Positions 28,495 through 31,190 of a DNA stretch of 31,190 nucleotides are shown here, one piece after another (within the stretch, counting starts at the first letter, position 1; the number at the start of each line of letters is the position of its first letter). Source of the stretch: CALAEC01 sp050692915. Its GTDB lineage: Bacteria; Actinomycetota; UBA4738; CALAEC01. The stretch covers positions 1 to 31,190 of the forward strand of contig JBOGVU010000021.1 in assembly GCA_050692915.1 (NCBI GenBank), in the 5' to 3' direction. Made by a program: the position numbers and the translations under genes. The notes beneath the pieces were generated by a model. It had not been told where the DNA came from and made no database searches. It worked only from the letters and a program-made list of their open reading frames with translations.

Positions 28495-29730
28495 GTGGGC
28501 TCCGCCTTCGACGCAGTGCGCGGCTTCTACGAGCAAGCCGCGGAGCGCCTCGGCCTGGAGCTCTCGCTCCGAGAGGCGCTGGCCACGCCGGCCCGCGAGA
28601 TCGCCGTCCAGCTCCGCGTCCCCACCGACTTCGGGGGGTTCCGGGTGTTCCGGGGCTGGCGGGTCCAGTACAACAACGCCCGGGGGCCGTTCAAGGGCGG
28701 GATCCGATTCCACCAGGGTGTCTCGGTGGACGAGATCAGGACGTTCGCCGCCCTGATGACATGGAAGACCGCGCTCATGAACATCCCGTTCGGGGGGGCC
28801 AAGGGCGGTGTCCGGGTCGATCCGAAGCTCCTGTCCGAGCCCGAGATCGAGCGGCTGTCGCGGGCCTACATGCGGGCCATCGCCGACTCGATCGGGCCGC
28901 AGGTGGACGTCCCTGCGCCGGACGTCAACACCACACCGCAGATCATGGGATGGATGGCGGACGAGTACTCGCGCAAGTACGGGCCCAACCCCGCGGTGAT
29001 CACCGGCAAGCCGCTGGTGTTGGGCGGATCCCTGGGGCGCGACGCGGCCACCGGGAGGGGCTCCGCGATCTGCCTGGAGCGCCTGGTCAGGGCCCGGGGG
29101 TGGTCCCGGGACGAGACCCCGGTGGCCATCGAGGGGTACGGGAACGCGGGATCCTGGCTGGCGGTGATCCTCGAGGACCTCGGCTACCCGATCGTTGCGG
29201 TATCCGACACGACGGGCGCCATCTTCGCCGAGGCGGGCCTGCCGGCCCGGCGGGTCCTGGAGCACAAGCAGGAGACGGGCTCGGTGGCGGGCTTCGACGG
29301 CTCAGAGGAGATCGCCGGTGAGGACATCCTGGGGCTGGACTGCGCGGTGCTGGCCCTGGCCGCCCTGGAGGAGTCCGTCGACGAGGCGATCGCCGACCGG
29401 GTGAAGGCCCAGGTCGTCATGGAGACGGCGAACTACCCGGTGACGCCGGAGGCAGACCGGACCCTGGCCGACCGGGGGGTCACCGTGGTACCGGACATCC
29501 TGGCATCGGGCGGGGGCGTGGCCGTCTCGTACCTCGAGTGGGTGCAGGACCTCCAACGGGAGCAGTGGGACGAGGACCGGGTGAACGGGCGGCTGGCCGA
29601 GCTTATGGGGGCGGCCAGCGACCAGGTGGTGGCCCGAGCCGAGAGCGAGGGCATCGCGCTCCGCGATGCGGCCTACGTGATCGGGGTGGGCCGGGTGGCG
29701 GAAGCGGAGATCGCCCGGGGCTTCCGGTAG
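28495..29730 (+). CDS. Glu/Leu/Phe/Val dehydrogenase family protein (glutamate dehydrogenase-like)
   Basis: A 411-residue amino-acid dehydrogenase. The N-terminal domain has VPTDFGGFRVFRGWRVQYNN, GPFKGGIRFHQGV, MTWKTALMNIPFGGAKGGV with the catalytic Lys103, and APDVNTTPQIMGWMADEY. The Rossmann half has EGYGNAGSWLAV. In the usual family this is followed by DILIPAALEN and EGANGPTTP; here the equivalents are DCAVLALAALEESV and ETANYPVTP, and PDILASGGGVAVSYLEW replaces PDILANAGG. The catalytic lysines are kept, but the cofactor and substrate-closing loops differ. It is a divergent GDH-like enzyme with uncertain substrate. The GTG start follows AGGGGGTG. It ends just before tRNA-Arg. Confidence 0.88.
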   Translation: MGSAFDAVRGFYEQAAERLGLELSLREALATPAREIAVQLRVPTDFGGFRVFRGWRVQYNNARGPFKGGIRFHQGVSVDEIRTFAALMTWKTALMNIPFGGAKGGVRVDPKLLSEPEIERLSRAYMRAIADSIGPQVDVPAPDVNTTPQIMGWMADEYSRKYGPNPAVITGKPLVLGGSLGRDAATGRGSAICLERLVRARGWSRDETPVAIEGYGNAGSWLAVILEDLGYPIVAVSDTTGAIFAEAGLPARRVLEHKQETGSVAGFDGSEEIAGEDILGLDCAVLALAALEESVDEAIADRVKAQVVMETANYPVTPEADRTLADRGVTVVPDILASGGGVAVSYLEWVQDLQREQWDEDRVNGRLAELMGAASDQVVARAESEGIALRDAAYVIGVGRVAEAEIARGFR

Positions 29731-29732
29731 GG

Positions 29733-29805
29733 CGCGCCGGGAGGGATTCGAACCCCCGACCCGCGGCTTAGAAGGCCGCCGCTCTGTCCCCTGAGCTACC
29801 GGCGC
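29733..29805 (-). tRNA. tRNA-Arg (anticodon UCU)
   Basis: A 73-nt tRNA on the minus strand, with acceptor GCGCCGG paired with CCGGCGC, D-arm TAGCTCAGGGGACAGAGC, anticodon loop CTTCTAA, T-loop TTCGAAT and discriminator G. CCA is not encoded. It decodes AGA, a codon that is rare in GC-rich genes. Confidence 0.92.
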
Positions 29806-29896
29806 CCACCGGCCATTGTACGCGTGGCTCGCCCGCTCTTGACGAGGCAAACCCGATGCCCGATAGTGCCGTGGCCGAACGGGAAGGGGGAGCTGC

Positions 29897-30739
29897 ATGA
29901 GCATGTTCGCGCCGATCACGTGGTCCGGGCGGGCGTACAAGTGGCTGTACTTCACGGCGATCCTCGAGCTGGCTCTGGCCGCCGTGTTCCTGGTCATCGG
30001 GCTCACCAACGACATCCTCCGAGGGGGCTTCACGCTCACGGCGGCCTTCCTCGGCCTCACCGGCATCGGACTCTTCCTGTGGGGGCGCCGATGGGCCAAG
30101 GGGTACAAGGACGCCCAGCGGATCAGGACCACGGGCGTGCCCGGCCAGGCCACCATCCAGGGGATGCGTCAGACGGGCGTGTACCTCAACGAGCAGCCCC
30201 AGATCGAGCTGAACCTCCAGGTCCAGACGCAGATGCACGGTCCTTACCAGGTGACGGTCCGGGAGTACGTGCCGCTGATGCTCCTCGGGACGCTCAGCTC
30301 GGGCCGGCCGCTGCCGGTCAAGGTGGACCCGGCCGACCCTCAGAAGATCGTGATCGAGTGGGAGGGCGCCATGTCCGGCGGGATGCAGATGGCCGGGAAG
30401 ACTCCGGGGATGCAGGTAGCCCCCCCGCCGAGCGCGGATTCGACGCAGTACGACCCCCAGGCTCGGCAGGCCGAGAAGGAGCGGCTCCTGGCCACGGGGG
30501 TTGCCGGGAAGGCCACGGTCGTCTCTTCGCGGGCCACCGGAGGAACCGACTCCGAGGGGCGGCCCGTCTACGACCTCATGCTGACGATCGAGATCCCGGG
30601 CCAGCAGCCGATCCAGGGCCCGGCCCGCACCGGGGTCCCGCCCGAGCGCGTGTCCCAGCTCGAGGCGGGGGATACGGTGGTCATCAAGTCGGACCCCGCG
30701 AACCCGACGATGATGACGATCGACTGGGAGAGCTCCTAG
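29897..30739 (+). CDS. Membrane protein with a duplicated beta-rich domain
   Basis: A 280-residue protein with two N-terminal membrane helices (about residues 16-36 and 44-64) and two copies of a soluble domain of about 80 residues. Copy 1 (about 76-160) starts TTGVPGQATIQGMRQTG and ends LPVKVDPADPQKIVIEWEG; copy 2 (about 195-280) starts ATGVAGKATVVSSRATG and ends VVIKSDPANPTMMTIDWES. The shared frame is TGVxGxATxxxxRxTG ... KxDPAxPxxxxIxWE. A Gln/Met/Pro-rich linker joins them. Such beta modules resemble DUF3592-like domains, but I am not certain. Function unknown. ATG 29897 has GGGAAGGGGGAG upstream. Confidence 0.7.
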   Translation: MSMFAPITWSGRAYKWLYFTAILELALAAVFLVIGLTNDILRGGFTLTAAFLGLTGIGLFLWGRRWAKGYKDAQRIRTTGVPGQATIQGMRQTGVYLNEQPQIELNLQVQTQMHGPYQVTVREYVPLMLLGTLSSGRPLPVKVDPADPQKIVIEWEGAMSGGMQMAGKTPGMQVAPPPSADSTQYDPQARQAEKERLLATGVAGKATVVSSRATGGTDSEGRPVYDLMLTIEIPGQQPIQGPARTGVPPERVSQLEAGDTVVIKSDPANPTMMTIDWESS

Positions 30740-30744
30740 GACGG

Positions 30745-30815
30745 AGCGGGTGAGGGGAATCGAACCCCCATCACCAGCTTGGAAGGCTGGGGCTCTACCA
30801 TTGAGCTACACCCGC
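30745..30815 (-). tRNA. tRNA-Gly (anticodon UCC)
   Basis: A 71-nt tRNA on the minus strand, with acceptor GCGGGTG paired with CACCCGC, D-arm TAGCTCAATGGTAGAGC, anticodon loop CTTCCAA, T-loop TTCGATT and discriminator U. CCA is not encoded. It faces the preceding gene convergently. Confidence 0.92.
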
Positions 30816-30859
30816 GAGGCCTCCCAACTGTAGCAAGCCGGGGCCGTACGATATGCGGG

Positions 30860-30937
30860 CGGGATGTAGCGCAGCCTGGTTAGCGCGCGGCGTTTGGGTC
30901 GCCGAGGTCGCCGGTTCGAATCCGGCCATCCCGACCA
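30860..30937 (+). tRNA. tRNA-Pro (anticodon UGG), CCA encoded
   Basis: Plus strand, with acceptor CGGGATG paired with CATCCCG, D-arm TAGCGCAGCCTGGTTAGCGC, anticodon loop TTTGGGT, T-loop TTCGAAT, discriminator A and an encoded CCA at 30935-30937. C1 opposite G72 is normal for proline tRNA. It is the only tRNA in the window with the CCA in the gene. Confidence 0.94.
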
Positions 30938-31052
30938 GTGAAACCGCAGGTCAGAGCCCCTGTCCAACCTCCTGGAGCTCCTCGCGTCCCCGCTCAAGCC
31001 TCCTTGGGCCCCTCCCGATGACCTAGGGAGAAGGACCGACCCGGAGGAGTGC

Positions 31053-31190
31053 GTGAGCGAGCATCCCAATCGGATCCTGGTGGTCGAGGACGACCGCTCG
31101 GTCGGCAAGGTGGTCGAGGTCTCCCTCGGCCTGGCCGGGCACGAGGTCGAGCTGGCCACCGACGCCGTGGCCGGCGAATCCGCCCTGCGG
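31053..31190 (+). CDS. Response regulator receiver domain, start only
   Basis: The first 46 codons of a receiver-domain protein that runs off the right edge: NRILVVEDDRSVGKVVEVSL and GHEVELATDAVAGESALR show strand 1 with the acidic pocket (EDD) and the second strand and helix. The phosphoacceptor and any output domain are outside the window. The GTG start has a strong ribosome site (GGAGGAG, six bases before it). It follows tRNA-Pro by 115 bp, in which I see nothing else certain. Confidence 0.85.
   Translation, partial: MSEHPNRILVVEDDRSVGKVVEVSLGLAGHEVELATDAVAGESALR

Overview
The window is uniformly GC-rich (outside one segment) and reads as chromosome of an actinobacterium, probably a deep-branching or uncultured Actinomycetota lineage. 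The strongest evidence is the gene run Mec-type JAMM protease, ThiF/MoeB-like activator, CysO, CysM, murI, metallo-beta-lactamase-fold genes, rph, rdgB. It closely matches the mycobacterial mec-cysO-cysM-rhomboid-murI-MBL-rph-rdgB block, and CysO ends in the same LPAVAGG tail. Many genes also start 5-9 nt after a TANNNT box, which is typical of actinobacterial leaderless mRNAs. I cannot place it more finely than the phylum.

Layout. 1-1289 (minus): an operon of an Ala/Val-rich 22-residue-repeat protein, a lone PAS domain and a truncated MBL-fold enzyme. 1366-8616 (plus): selD, then the CysO-dependent cysteine pathway (protease, E1-like activator, thiocarboxylate carrier, O-phosphoserine-type cysteine synthase), murI, two tandem MBL paralogues, rph and rdgB, mostly with overlapping stops and starts. 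8648-11905: a 51-residue Cys-rich protein, a DUF2231 membrane protein, a convergent pirin, a group-2-like sigma-70 factor and an NAD(P)-binding SDR. 11905-13971: a polytopic membrane class III nucleotide cyclase with a substrate-residue substitution. 14040-18205: an OmpR-type two-component pair translationally coupled to a multi-pass membrane protein and a YjbQ-type protein, then a START-like (SRPBCC) protein.

About 18960-23905 is visibly different: lower GC, poorly conserved genes, long gaps and broken ORFs. It lies between tRNA-Leu (with one native membrane gene) and tRNA-Lys/tRNA-His. I read it as an integrated or decaying genomic island. It holds an anchored coiled-coil protein, two unknown minus-strand genes, a frameshifted small ORF, a membrane protein with a QQRPEPD repeat tail, a HEPN-like plus MNT-nucleotidyltransferase pair resembling a toxin-antitoxin or defence module, and a second frameshifted ORF. 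An imperfect repeat of the tRNA-Lys 3' junction flanks that last ORF and looks like an att duplication.

24089-31190: a chromate transporter gene interrupted by an apparent one-base deletion, an RTX-type calcium-binding repeat secreted protein, an aldehyde dehydrogenase, a response regulator fused to an extra C-terminal domain, a divergent Glu/Leu/Phe-type dehydrogenase, tRNA-Arg, a membrane protein with a duplicated beta-rich domain, tRNA-Gly, tRNA-Pro (the only tRNA here with encoded CCA) and the start of another response regulator. No CRISPR array, rRNA, transposase or intact integrase was seen. All functional names come from reading motifs in the translated sequence; no database search was run.
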